Assembly (NCBI GenBank): GCA_020627425.1
Contig: JAHKXX010000345.1
Span: 1 to 15,667, forward strand
Direction: 5' to 3'
Origin: a bacterium
GTDB taxonomy: Bacteria; Bacillota; Clostridia; Oscillospirales; Acutalibacteraceae
DNA: 15,667 bases
The notes under the pieces were generated by a model, which made no database searches, had not been told where the DNA came from, and worked only from the letters and a program-made list of their open reading frames with translations. How positions within the stretch are numbered: the stretch's first letter is position 1; every line of letters begins with the position of its first letter. This document shows positions 1-7,838 of this stretch, in pieces. A program made the position numbers and the translations under genes.

Positions 1-27
1 CCATAAACTATATTCAATACAAAAAAC

Positions 28-55
28 AGCGAAGGCAAACAAACTTGCCTTCGCT
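28..55. terminator. Rho-independent terminator-type hairpin
   Basis: The arms AGCGAAGGCAA (28-38) and TTGCCTTCGCT (45-55) form a perfect 11-bp stem with a 6-nt loop. Six A residues at 21-26 give a U tract for minus-strand transcription, and a weaker TTATA follows on the plus strand. It probably ends a gene lying to the left of the window, because no minus-strand gene to the right would need it. Direction is uncertain. Confidence 0.6.
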
Positions 56-60
56 TTATA

Positions 61-300
61 GTAGCGCTAAGCGCCGCCCTGTGCGGCGTGACGCGGACAG
101 AGAGGGACAATAAACCCAGACCTGTACGCGTGCCAAAAAAGTCGGCGGTAACACTAAGTCGAGTGCGCGAATTGACAGCGCAGGCACTGCGCCGCGAATT
201 GACAGCGCAGGCACTGCGCCGCGTGCCAAAAAAGTGGACGGTAACACTAATTCGAGTGCGCGAATTGGGTGCAGCGTCACGCTGCCTTAAGGTTTTTTAA
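61..300. repeat. GC-rich hairpin repeat cluster (copy 1 of a dispersed intergenic repeat)
   Basis: This non-coding stretch is built from repeated modules. The module beginning CGTGCCAAAAAAGT and ending GAGTGCGCGAATTG occurs at about 128-174 and again at 222-268. Between them lies a 27-bp tandem duplication (167-193 and 194-220). Four short GC stems are present: 72-77/83-88, 178-183/187-192, 205-210/214-219 and 271-276/280-285, the last three with 3-nt loops. A related module occurs at 11459-11528. A 70-codon frame at 88-300 stays open only because the repeat unit is nine codons long; it lacks an SD and is not called a gene. Confidence 0.75.
167..220. repeat. 27-bp perfect tandem duplication
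   Basis: Two identical 27-bp units lie head to tail at 167-193 and 194-220. Each contains the self-complementary core GCGCAG-GCA-CTGCGC, a 6-bp stem with a GCA triloop. Perfect identity of the copies suggests a recent slippage duplication or active copy-number change. Confidence 0.9.
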
Positions 301-307
301 GGGTATG

Positions 308-337
308 TTTACAGAGAATTAATTTAAAAAACATAAT
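308..337 (+). promoter_or_regulatory. Candidate sigma-A promoter of the beta-helix lipoprotein gene
   Basis: TTTACA (308-313) and CATAAT (332-337) are separated by 18 bp, each one base off consensus. The start would lie near 344, giving a leader of about 50 nt. A perfect TATAAT at 356-361 is an alternative -10, but it has no matching -35 hexamer. Sequence inference only. Confidence 0.45.
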
Positions 338-395
338 GTAGTCGAAAGTGGGGATTATAATTTAATCATTCCAAATAAAGAAGGAGATGTCAGAT

Positions 396-2444
396 ATGAA
401 AAAAAGAAACGATAATATCAGAAGGAATTTTGTGATAGCTCTGCTTTCAACAGCAGTGGCAGGCTCGGTGCTTTTGTGCGGCTGTAACCAAACAGGAACA
501 AATAGCTCTAATAATAACTCGACATCTGCAACACAGACTACTAAATCGGATAACTCAGAAAATAATTCAGATAGCTCCGAAACAACAAAAACAGAGGCTT
601 CGGTAGTGGAATTCAGTCAGGAGGATACCGATACATCCTATAACAACAGCGACTCCACTTCAATAACACTGAACGGTACGACCGCAACGGCTTCGGGCGA
701 CGGAGTGGAAATAAACGGCAGTACAATAACAATTACTGCGGCAGGGACCTATGTTGTCTCCGGTAAACTTACCGACGGCAATATAGTGATCAACGCAGGT
801 AAAGACGATACGGTCAAGCTTGTGCTGAATAACGCAGAGATCTCAAGCTCTCAGACCTCTGCTATATATGCTTCTCAGTGTGAAAAAACCATTATCCTGC
901 TTCAGGACGGCACTGAAAACTCTCTGTCGGACGGCAGCAGCTATGTTTCCGAAAGCTCCTCGGATGACTCTTCCGATACAAAGTCTCCGAATGCGGCACT
1001 GTATGTACAGGATGACCTTACTATACTCGGTAACGGCAGCCTGACCGTTACAGGAAATGCCAGAAACGGTATAACAAGCAAGGATACTCTCAGAATATCC
1101 GGCGGTAATATCACTGTAAAGGCTGTTAATAACGGTATCACCGGTAAGGATAACCTTGCTGTAGAGGGCGGTACTATTACCGTAGACGCAGGCGGCGACG
1201 GTCTGAGATCTACCTACTCCGATACGGATGACAGCGAAAAGGGTCATATCAGTATAAATAATGCCACTATAACCGTAACAAGCGGTAATGACGGCATACA
1301 GGCAGAGAAAAATCTGACTATAAACGGCGGTACGATCACTATAACAAGCGGCGGCGGCGCCGGAGAAACAAAGCAAACCGGCTTCGGTATAGGACAAAAC
1401 AATAGCTCTGATACCGATTCGGAAAGTATGAAGGGTATCAAGGCAGGTGAAAACCTTGTTATTAACGGCGGTACAATTACAATAGATTCGGCTGATGATT
1501 CTCTGCACTGCAACGGTGATATGAGTATAAACGGCGGTACCATAAGTATAAAGGCAGGCGACGACGCAGTTCACAGCGATAATACCCTTACAATAAAAGA
1601 CGGTGTGATAACCGCTCTACAGGCTTATGAGGGACTTGAAGGCAATATAATAAGCATCTCCGGCGGTACTTTAGACATTACCTCAAGCGACGACGGTATA
1701 AACTGCGCAGGCGGTAACGATCAGAGCGGCTTCGGCGGTATGGACGGCAATATGCACTTCGGCAGAATGAGCGATACGACCGACACAGAAACGGTGACTA
1801 CTTTGTCTACAAACACTGCCGCAGAAGCCGGCAGCACCGAGACCCCGTCACTGACTATATCCGGCGGCACACTGTATATAAACGCCGAGGGCGACTCTCT
1901 CGACAGTAACGGCGATATGACAATTAGCGGCGGTACCATAGTCCTGAACGGTACAACAAGCGGCGGTAACGGTATAATCGACCACAACGGCGGCTGTACA
2001 GTAAGCGGCGGCACCATAATAGGCGCAGGTACCTCTGATATGCTGGAAATGCCCGACAGCAGCTCGACGCAGAGCACGGCTGTTATACTCTTTGACAAGG
2101 CTCAGAGCGCAGGTACCCTTGTATATATAAGCGACAGCAGCGGCAATATTATAGCAGCCATATCTCCCGAAAAGAGCTTTAGCTGCGTAGTGATAAGCAG
2201 TCCAAGCCTTAAATCCGGTGAAAGCTACACCGTATACACCGGCGGCAGCTCGACAGGCGACAGCACGCACGGCTACTATAGCTCGGCAGTCGTATCAAAC
2301 GGTACACAATACTGTAGCTTTACTCTGTCGGATACCGTAACCTATGTCAACTCCTCGGGCAACACCTCATACTCAGGCGGAATGTCCGGAGGTATGGGCG
2401 GCATGGGAGGTATGCGCGGCAACCGTAACCAGCCTATGATGTAA
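396..2444 (+). CDS. Lipoprotein with Cthe_2159-type beta-helix carbohydrate-binding domain
   Basis: Predicted surface lipoprotein of 682 aa. An upstream in-frame ATG at 387 directly abuts AAGGAG (381-386), so the ATG at 396, nine bases after that SD, is the better start. Residues 1-30 form a signal peptide (KKR.. then a hydrophobic run) ending in lipobox L-C-G-C, with lipidated Cys30 predicted. Residues 31-75 are a Ser/Thr/Asn-rich low-complexity linker. Residues about 90-550 carry many short repeats of the type (I/N)-G-G-T-I-T-I followed by G-D-D-G/A-(I/L/V), typical of a right-handed parallel beta-helix and of the Cthe_2159 family (PF14262), whose founder from Clostridium thermocellum binds cellulose and acidic polysaccharides with calcium. 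Residues 560-650 look like a separate beta domain, and the last 20 or so residues are Gly-Met-rich. Binding to plant or mucosal polysaccharide is inferred; no catalytic motif is recognised. It is monocistronic, closed by the 2471-2518 terminator. Confidence 0.85.
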   Translation: MKKRNDNIRRNFVIALLSTAVAGSVLLCGCNQTGTNSSNNNSTSATQTTKSDNSENNSDSSETTKTEASVVEFSQEDTDTSYNNSDSTSITLNGTTATASGDGVEINGSTITITAAGTYVVSGKLTDGNIVINAGKDDTVKLVLNNAEISSSQTSAIYASQCEKTIILLQDGTENSLSDGSSYVSESSSDDSSDTKSPNAALYVQDDLTILGNGSLTVTGNARNGITSKDTLRISGGNITVKAVNNGITGKDNLAVEGGTITVDAGGDGLRSTYSDTDDSEKGHISINNATITVTSGNDGIQAEKNLTINGGTITITSGGGAGETKQTGFGIGQNNSSDTDSESMKGIKAGENLVINGGTITIDSADDSLHCNGDMSINGGTISIKAGDDAVHSDNTLTIKDGVITALQAYEGLEGNIISISGGTLDITSSDDGINCAGGNDQSGFGGMDGNMHFGRMSDTTDTETVTTLSTNTAAEAGSTETPSLTISGGTLYINAEGDSLDSNGDMTISGGTIVLNGTTSGGNGIIDHNGGCTVSGGTIIGAGTSDMLEMPDSSSTQSTAVILFDKAQSAGTLVYISDSSGNIIAAISPEKSFSCVVISSPSLKSGESYTVYTGGSSTGDSTHGYYSSAVVSNGTQYCSFTLSDTVTYVNSSGNTSYSGGMSGGMGGMGGMRGNRNQPMM

Positions 2445-2470
2445 ATAATATCTTCTCCTAAATAAATATT

Positions 2471-2518
2471 AAATAACCGGCGTTCCTGCCAAGTACAGTG
2501 CAGGAACGCCGGTTATTT
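2471..2518. terminator. Bidirectional terminator between convergent units
   Basis: A perfect 19-bp stem pairs 2471-2489 with 2500-2518 around a 10-nt loop. AT-rich arm ends make a U-rich tail in both directions. It lies 26 nt after the lipoprotein stop and 17 nt after the ntpD stop, so it can end both convergent transcripts. Confidence 0.92.
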
Positions 2519-2535
2519 GTTGTTGGTTATTGGTT

Positions 2536-3165
2536 TTAGTTTTCTGACTTTGCGTTTTCTTTTTGTGCTTTGATAACCTTCATTCTGGAAAACTCCTCCC
2601 TGTCCTTTTCGTCAAGGGCGTCGGTAATGAATTTTACCGTTTCCTCAAATCTCGGTATCATTATGTTTTTAAGCGCGTTTGCACGCTTCTGAGTTTTCTT
2701 GATAGCATCTGCCAGACGGTAAACACTGTTCTCTACCTCTGCAAGGTCGGCAGTAAGAACCTTTACCTCGTGAAAGCATCTGTATGCTTCGTCAAAATCG
2801 GCATTTGTAGACTCTATACCATAATACAGCTTCATATCCTCCTGAGCGTCTATGGTAACGATGGGTATCTCAACGCCCATAACGCTTCTATAGCTTACCT
2901 TTAGAGAGGTTTCCTCGGGTATCGAGCCTGCAATATCGCCAAGATAGCCCATGGTCACATTTGCCTTCTGTAAAGCACTGTACGCCTTGCTGTAGGTCGC
3001 GTCTATTTTTTCCTGTATCTCGGTAGCACGGTCTATCAGGGTCATCATCTCGCGTACAAGTATGTTCCTCTTTTTATCGAGAAGCTCATAGCCTGTTTTG
3101 GCAAGAGCCAGGGATTTTTTAGAGGTCATAAGGTTGCCCTTTGTCGGTGTAGCCTGTACAGCCAT
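2536..3165 (-). CDS. V/A-type ATP synthase subunit D
   Basis: This is the central rotor shaft subunit of the cytoplasmic V1/A1 sector, 209 aa, the usual family length. The N-terminus has the family hallmark P-T-K-G-N-L followed by a long helix (about 15-75, ..KTGYELLDKKRNIL..). A second long helix lies near 130-195, consistent with the antiparallel coiled coil that rotates inside the A3B3 hexamer. The ATG start is preceded by AGGGGGTG at a spacing of about 7 nt. It is the last gene of the ATPase operon, 19 nt after ntpB, and is followed by the shared terminator. Nothing unusual is seen in the sequence. The assignment rests on N-terminal motif, length, coiled-coil pattern and position after A and B. 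Confidence 0.95.
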   Translation of the reverse strand: MAVQATPTKGNLMTSKKSLALAKTGYELLDKKRNILVREMMTLIDRATEIQEKIDATYSKAYSALQKANVTMGYLGDIAGSIPEETSLKVSYRSVMGVEIPIVTIDAQEDMKLYYGIESTNADFDEAYRCFHEVKVLTADLAEVENSVYRLADAIKKTQKRANALKNIMIPRFEETVKFITDALDEKDREEFSRMKVIKAQKENAKSEN

Positions 3166-3184
3166 CTTCGCTCACCCCCTGTAC

Positions 3185-4612
3185 TCAGCTATTGTCGGAC
3201 GAGCCTGTGTCCATTGTATCAAATACAAGCTGTTCGGGATCCGTAATATAGTACATATCAAGAAGCTTGTCGTCAACACGGTCAAGCTCGCTTCTCGGCA
3301 GAGTGGACAACAGCTTCCAGCCAAGATCGAGGCTTTGCTCTATGGTACGGTTTTCGCCAAAGCCCTGGTTTACAAAATACTGCTCGAACAGTTTGCCGAA
3401 CTGCATATATTTCTTATCTACAGGACTAAGCTCCTCCTCGCCGATAACAGAGGCAAGACTGCGTGCGTCCTGTACTCTGGCATATGCTGCGAAAAGCTGG
3501 TTTGCAAGCGGCTGATGGTCGGCTCTTGTGTAGCCCTCGCCTATACCGTCCTTCATAAGTCGTGAAAGCGACGGAAGTACCGATACCGGCGGATAGAAGC
3601 CCTGACCCTCAAGCTGTCTGTCGAGAACTATCTGTCCCTCTGTTATATAACCCGTAAGGTCGGGAACAGGATGCGTAATATCGTCGTTGGGCATTGTAAG
3701 TATAGGAATCTGAGTAACAGAGCCTTTGCTGCCCTTTACCATTCCCGCGCGCTCGTAGAGAGATGCAAGGTCGGAATACAAATAGCCCGGGAAGCCCTTT
3801 CTGCCGGGGATCTCTCCCTTTGATGAGGAGAACTCTCGCAGAGCCTCGGCATAAGAGGTCATATCTGTCATAATAACCAGAACGTGCATATTACATTCAA
3901 AAGCAAGATACTCGGCAGCCGTAAGCGCACAGCGTGGAGTAAGCGTTCGCTCTATTATCGGGTCATTCGCAAGGTTTAAAAACATTACAACTCGCGAGAG
4001 AACACCGCTTTCGTCAAAGCTTCTGCGGAAATAATCCGCAACGTCGTTTTTTACGCCCATGGCGGCAAAAACTATACCGAATCTGTTATCCTCGCCGTCA
4101 GAGATCTTTGCCTGTCTTACAAGCTGTACGGCAAGCTCGTTGTGCTTCATACCGGATCCGGAAAAAATAGGCAGCTTCTGACCGCGAATAAGCGTAGTCA
4201 GCGTGTCTATGGTAGAGATACCGGTATTGATATAGTTTCTCGGATATATTCGTGAAACGGGGTTCATCGGAGTTCCGTTTACGTCTGCCTTCTTTTTGGC
4301 ATATACTGGTCCGAGACCGTCTATCGGAGTTCCTACACCGTTAAAGACCCTTCCCATGATCTCCGGAGCAAGAGACAGCTCCATCGGGTGTGCCTTCAGT
4401 CTTGTTCGTGTATTATCGAGCGAGATCGAATTGGTGCCCTCAAAAACCTGAATAACTACACGCTTTCCCTCTATCTGTACTATTCTGCCGTGGCGGTAAG
4501 TGCCGTTTTCAAGACGGATATCCACCATTTCCTCGTTAGAGGCATTGTCAACATCGTCAAGCACTATAAGAGATCCGTTTATCTCCTTGACGCCTACATA
4601 ATCAAGAATCAT
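3185..4612 (-). CDS. V/A-type ATP synthase subunit B
   Basis: This is the non-catalytic nucleotide-binding subunit of the A3B3 head, 475 aa. It lacks a true Walker A; the equivalent loop reads F-S-G-S-G-M-K-H-N-E-L-A (150-161), characteristic of V-type B chains. Further family motifs are IMTDMTSYAEALRE (247-260), GYLYSDLASLYERAG (276-290) and the alpha/beta signature PSLSRLMKDGIGEG near 349-362. The N-terminal beta-barrel contains GSLIVLDDV (13-21). The ATG has GGAG about 6 nt upstream. It lies 19 nt downstream of ntpA and 19 nt before ntpD, in the conserved A-B-D order. It supplies the arginine finger and interface of each catalytic A site in known homologues. Confidence 0.97.
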   Translation of the reverse strand: MILDYVGVKEINGSLIVLDDVDNASNEEMVDIRLENGTYRHGRIVQIEGKRVVIQVFEGTNSISLDNTRTRLKAHPMELSLAPEIMGRVFNGVGTPIDGLGPVYAKKKADVNGTPMNPVSRIYPRNYINTGISTIDTLTTLIRGQKLPIFSGSGMKHNELAVQLVRQAKISDGEDNRFGIVFAAMGVKNDVADYFRRSFDESGVLSRVVMFLNLANDPIIERTLTPRCALTAAEYLAFECNMHVLVIMTDMTSYAEALREFSSSKGEIPGRKGFPGYLYSDLASLYERAGMVKGSKGSVTQIPILTMPNDDITHPVPDLTGYITEGQIVLDRQLEGQGFYPPVSVLPSLSRLMKDGIGEGYTRADHQPLANQLFAAYARVQDARSLASVIGEEELSPVDKKYMQFGKLFEQYFVNQGFGENRTIEQSLDLGWKLLSTLPRSELDRVDDKLLDMYYITDPEQLVFDTMDTGSSDNS

Positions 4613-4631
4613 TAGTCTCCTTCACTTCCTT

Positions 4632-6389
4632 TTAATTAGTCAGCGTGCCGAGTGCTGTGTCAATATCGGCAATAAGCTTATCAAACAGCTCCGGCTTTGA
4701 GTTTGGTATATCATACTTCATCTTTGCAAGAGACTCAAAAAGACCAAGCTCCTCGATTCGCGAGATCGGTATCGCTGCCGCAATTATATGCTGTGCCTTT
4801 GAATACAGATGGAGTATAGCCTTCATCATCAGCTTCTGTTTTTCAAGCGGTACAAAGGTATCGTCCGAATGAAAGGCATTCTGCTGTAAAAAGCCTACTC
4901 TGATAGCTTTGGCGGTCTCTATGATCAACTTCTGATCATCCGGAAGAACATCGGAGCCGATAAGCTTTACTATCTCCATAAGAGAGCTTTCCTCGTGCAG
5001 GATAGCAGTTATCTTGTTTCTGTAACGGATAAAGTCCTCGCCGAGGTTATCCCTGAACCACGGATCCAGATCCGTGAAATACTCACTGTAGCTGTCCATC
5101 CAGTTTATGGCAGGATAGTGTCTTGCATAGGCAAGCGATTTGTCAAGCGCCCAGAAGCAACGTGTAAATCGCTTTGTGTTCTGTGTGACAGGCTCCGAGA
5201 AGTCCGAGCCTTGGGGAGAAACGGCTCCTATAATGGTTACAGAGCCTTCACTGCCGCACAGAGTCTCTACTCTTCCGGCACGCTCATAAAACTGGGAGAG
5301 TCTGGACGGAAGATATGCCGGGAAGCCCTCCTCGGCGGGCATCTCTTCCAGTCGCCCGGATATTTCTCGGAGAGCCTCTGCCCAACGGCTGGTCGAGTCT
5401 GCCATAATAGCCACATGATAACCCATATCGCGGTAATACTCCGCAAGGGTAAGTCCTGTATATATAGACGCCTCACGAGCCGCAACGGGCATATTGGAGG
5501 TGTTTGCTATAAGCACCGTTCTGTCCGTCATAGGTCTGCCGGATTTCGGGTCGATAAGCTCGCTGAATTCATCAAGCACCTGGCTCATCTCGTTTCCGCG
5601 CTCTCCGCAGCCTACATATACGATAATATCCGCATCGCACCACTTAGCAAGCTGGTGCTGAGTCATTGTTTTTCCCGTTCCGAAGCCTCCGGGGATAGCC
5701 GCCGTACCGCCCTTTGATATAGGGAACATAGTATCTATTACTCTCTGTCCGGTTATAAGCGGAACAGTAGCAGGCAGGCGCGTTTTACATGGGCGCGCCG
5801 TCTTTATCGGCCACTTCTGGCAAAGGCTCAGCTCGTGCTTTTCGCCGCTTTCGTCCTCAAGGGTGACTATCGTGTCCATCAGCCTGTACTTGCCGTTTGG
5901 CTCTGTGCTGACCACCTTGCCCGAAAGTCCCGGCGGCACCATCATTCTGTGCTCTATTATCGCTGTTTCGGGACAGGTAGCATATATCATACCCGGCGAC
6001 AGCATATCTCCTGCCTTTACCTTTATTCTGACGTTCCAGTATCTGTCCGTATCAAGCGAGGACACCTGTGAGCCGCGCGATATAAAGCTGCCGCTTGTTT
6101 CCTCTATCGCCTTCAGAGGACGCTCTATACCGTCAAATATATTGTCGATTATGCCCGGTCCCAGAAGCACGTTCATAGGCGTACCCGTACCGTATACGGG
6201 GTCTCCGGGCCTTAGTCCTGTTGTCTCCTCATAAACCTGAATAGTCGTCAGCTTATCGTTAATACCGATAATTTCGCCTACAAGACGGGAAGAGCCGACA
6301 TAGACCATTTCCATCATAGAAAAGGATCTTGTGTTTTTAACGGTTACAACAGGTCCGTTTATACCATAAATAACATCTGTAGTTGCCAT
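4632..6389 (-). CDS. V/A-type ATP synthase catalytic subunit A
   Basis: This is the catalytic ATPase subunit of the V1/A1 head, 585 aa from the chosen start. The N-terminal barrel begins with YGINGPVV (8-15). The non-homologous insertion typical of A chains spans roughly 110-185. The P-loop is G-G-F-G-T-G-K-T (234-241), followed by TQHQLAKW. GERGNEM (262-268), the Walker B region VAIMADSTSRWAEAL (326-340), and PAEEGFPAYLPSRLSQFYERAG (351-372, a family signature) are intact, so the enzyme should be active. The frame can be extended three codons to a TTG at 6396-6398, but the ATG at 6387-6389 matches family N-termini better. Neither start has a strong SD; GATGGGA lies 14 nt before the ATG, so translation may partly depend on coupling from ntpE, whose stop is 20 nt upstream. 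Confidence 0.97.
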   Translation of the reverse strand: MATTDVIYGINGPVVTVKNTRSFSMMEMVYVGSSRLVGEIIGINDKLTTIQVYEETTGLRPGDPVYGTGTPMNVLLGPGIIDNIFDGIERPLKAIEETSGSFISRGSQVSSLDTDRYWNVRIKVKAGDMLSPGMIYATCPETAIIEHRMMVPPGLSGKVVSTEPNGKYRLMDTIVTLEDESGEKHELSLCQKWPIKTARPCKTRLPATVPLITGQRVIDTMFPISKGGTAAIPGGFGTGKTMTQHQLAKWCDADIIVYVGCGERGNEMSQVLDEFSELIDPKSGRPMTDRTVLIANTSNMPVAAREASIYTGLTLAEYYRDMGYHVAIMADSTSRWAEALREISGRLEEMPAEEGFPAYLPSRLSQFYERAGRVETLCGSEGSVTIIGAVSPQGSDFSEPVTQNTKRFTRCFWALDKSLAYARHYPAINWMDSYSEYFTDLDPWFRDNLGEDFIRYRNKITAILHEESSLMEIVKLIGSDVLPDDQKLIIETAKAIRVGFLQQNAFHSDDTFVPLEKQKLMMKAILHLYSKAQHIIAAAIPISRIEELGLFESLAKMKYDIPNSKPELFDKLIADIDTALGTLTN

Positions 6390-6409
6390 TTGTATCAAAG
6401 TCCCATCTT

Positions 6410-7009
6410 TTAGTTTTCAGTTACCATCAAACCCGAATTGGCTGTAAACCATTCGTGCTGCTGCGATAGCTTTGTGTCAAGAGTTTCGTCGATTATAATT
6501 CCTTTTTCAGCCGAATAGCCCATGACTCCCCCAAGCTTTATTTCCTTTGATTCAGACAGATTGCAAGCCCGTCCAAATGCTTTTTTTATTTTGTCGGCGT
6601 TTTTCATATCGTTCTTGCTGACATACAAAACGACCTCGCCGTCAAGCTTTTCGGATATAAGCCTTACGCTGTTTTCGAGAGAATGTATATATTTGTCTGT
6701 TTTTATATAGTCAAGGAGCTTTGCCTCTGCCTTCTTAAAGACCTCGTCGTGTATTTCACGGCGTCTTTTATACAGCTTTTTTTTGCTTTCGCCCTCAGCC
6801 TTTGAAAGAGCTGTCGAGATCTCGTTGTTGATCCTCGCCATCTTTCTTTGCAGCAGAGCGTAAGCCTCGCGCAGTCCTTCCTCCTCAGCCTTGTTCAGCT
6901 CTCGTTCCTTAAAGGTCTCGGCTTCGGACTGTATTTGATTTCTTTGCTCCTCGGCATATTTTTCAATAGCCTTCAGAAAATTATCCGTTTTACTTACCGT
7001 ATCAGGCAT
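6410..7009 (-). CDS. V/A-type ATP synthase subunit E
   Basis: This is the peripheral-stalk subunit, 199 aa, the normal family size. Residues about 10-110 are a highly charged helix rich in Lys, Glu, Arg and Gln (YAEEQRNQIQSEAETFKERE..), expected to form the right-handed coiled coil with the G/H subunit. The C-terminal half (about 115-195) is a small alpha/beta domain with LGGVMGYSAEKGIIIDETLDT, matching the conserved G-G-(V)-x-(G)-x-x-x-(I)-x-(V)-D-(N/E)-(S/T) pattern of E chains, which bind the top of subunit B. ATG start with a strong GGAGGTGG site four bases upstream. It lies between ntpF and ntpA; in Enterococcus-type operons E precedes C instead. Confidence 0.93.
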   Translation of the reverse strand: MPDTVSKTDNFLKAIEKYAEEQRNQIQSEAETFKERELNKAEEEGLREAYALLQRKMARINNEISTALSKAEGESKKKLYKRRREIHDEVFKKAEAKLLDYIKTDKYIHSLENSVRLISEKLDGEVVLYVSKNDMKNADKIKKAFGRACNLSESKEIKLGGVMGYSAEKGIIIDETLDTKLSQQHEWFTANSGLMVTEN

Positions 7010-7029
7010 TTTGCCACCTCCGCGGACGT

Positions 7030-7338
7030 TTAAATTTTAACGCCGATAGCTTCCCTGACATATCCGGTTATGGAATCCTTTGCACGGCCGTTGCCGTGTC
7101 TGTCGGGAATTTCGACGATAAGGGGCTGCTTGCAGTTGAGCTTCAGATCATAGACCAGCTCGGGACAGAGCTTTACCAGACGCTCCGTCATAAGTATAAC
7201 CGCAACGTCCTCTCTTTTCATAGCACTCTTCAGGGTTTCTCTGACCTCTTCGTCCTCGTGAACGACCACTCCGTCTATTCCGGCGAGGCTCATACCCATA
7301 AGGGTGTCGACATTATCGCTTATTAAAAAGAATTTCAT
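7030..7338 (-). CDS. V/A-type ATP synthase subunit F
   Basis: This small subunit of the central shaft binds D, 102 aa from the chosen start. The fold is a Rossmann-like alpha/beta domain: MKFFLISDNVDTLMGMSLAGIDG at the start is the typical F-chain first strand and helix, and residues 45-60 (VAVILMTERLVKLCPEL) match the conserved I-L-(I/M)-T-E core. The tail KDSITGYVREAIGVKI fits the C-terminal helix that contacts D. The frame extends two codons to a GTG at 7344, but AGGTG sits five bases before the ATG at 7338 and overlaps that GTG, so the ATG is preferred. The gene stands before ntpE, an order that differs from the E-C-F order of Enterococcus and Thermus. Confidence 0.93.
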   Translation of the reverse strand: MKFFLISDNVDTLMGMSLAGIDGVVVHEDEEVRETLKSAMKREDVAVILMTERLVKLCPELVYDLKLNCKQPLIVEIPDRHGNGRAKDSITGYVREAIGVKI

Positions 7339-7364
7339 AAGCACACCTGCTTTGCTTTAATAGA

Positions 7365-7790
7365 TCATACCTTATTTATGATAAGGATAGAAACCAGAAG
7401 TCCGTAAAGCGCAACGCCCTCGCCGAGTGCAACGAAGATAAGTGCCTTACCGAATGCCTTGGGATCCTCGCTTGTAGCGCCGATAGCTGCCGGAGCTGCG
7501 TTACCAACGGCGATACCGCCGCCGATACCGGACAGACCGGTTGCAAGAGCTGCCGCTATCATAGAAAGACCGATATCACTGCCTGCCTTTGCAGCTTCTG
7601 CGTCACCGTCGGCAGCCGATACTGCAAGAGAACCGAGAACACACATAATACCTACCAGCACAAAGGCTGCTATCTGTCTTGTTACTGCTCTTTTTCTTGA
7701 ATGTTTTTTAAGAGCAACTGTCTTATATGCATAGTAAACCGAACCTATAATAAAAACAACGGGAACTATCAGTAAAATATAATCCAACAT
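7365..7790 (-). CDS. V/A-type ATP synthase subunit K (membrane rotor ring)
   Basis: This is the proteolipid forming the ion-translocating ring, 141 aa. The last 70 residues are one c-type hairpin: helix IGLSMIAAALATGLSGIGGGIAVG (73-96), the loop IGATSEDPKAFG (103-114), then helix LIFVALGEGVALYGLLVSILII (117-138). Glu124 is the expected ion-carrying carboxylate. The hairpin resembles the short Thermus ring protein (IAEDRSNFGTALIF..), not the double-hairpin Enterococcus NtpK. Upstream, residues 36-60 look like a signal-peptide-like helix ending in SLAVSAADGDAEAA, and a further hydrophobic helix (1-22) with a basic segment KKHSRKR precedes it, so there are up to four hydrophobic segments in all. 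No Gln exists in the hairpin, which slightly favours proton over sodium coupling (inference). SD GGAGG lies nine bases before the ATG. Confidence 0.95.
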   Translation of the reverse strand: MLDYILLIVPVVFIIGSVYYAYKTVALKKHSRKRAVTRQIAAFVLVGIMCVLGSLAVSAADGDAEAAKAGSDIGLSMIAAALATGLSGIGGGIAVGNAAPAAIGATSEDPKAFGKALIFVALGEGVALYGLLVSILIINKV

Positions 7791-7838
7791 AATTTAAATC
7801 CTCCGAAAATTTGTTATTTTTCCTTGCCCCAAAGGGGA

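Noticed and set aside
271..297. Hairpin followed by TTTTTT as an attenuator of the lipoprotein gene
   Set aside because: The stem is only 6 bp and the T run begins seven bases later; the same hairpin at 11513-11527 has no T run, so it is a repeat part, not a terminator.
88..300. Plus-strand 70-codon frame with RELTAQALRR repeated
   Set aside because: It is produced by the 27-bp (nine-codon) tandem repeat, has no SD, and coincides with hairpin repeats; the opposite strand is also open for the same reason.
1..300. CRISPR array from the repeats
   Set aside because: Only two adjacent perfect units with no spacers, and the flanking modules are unequal; no cas gene is present.
843..1574. 243-codon open frame antisense to the lipoprotein gene
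   Set aside because: The repetitive GGT/ACC-type codons of the beta-helix keep the opposite strand free of stops; Cys/Tyr-rich composition and no SD.
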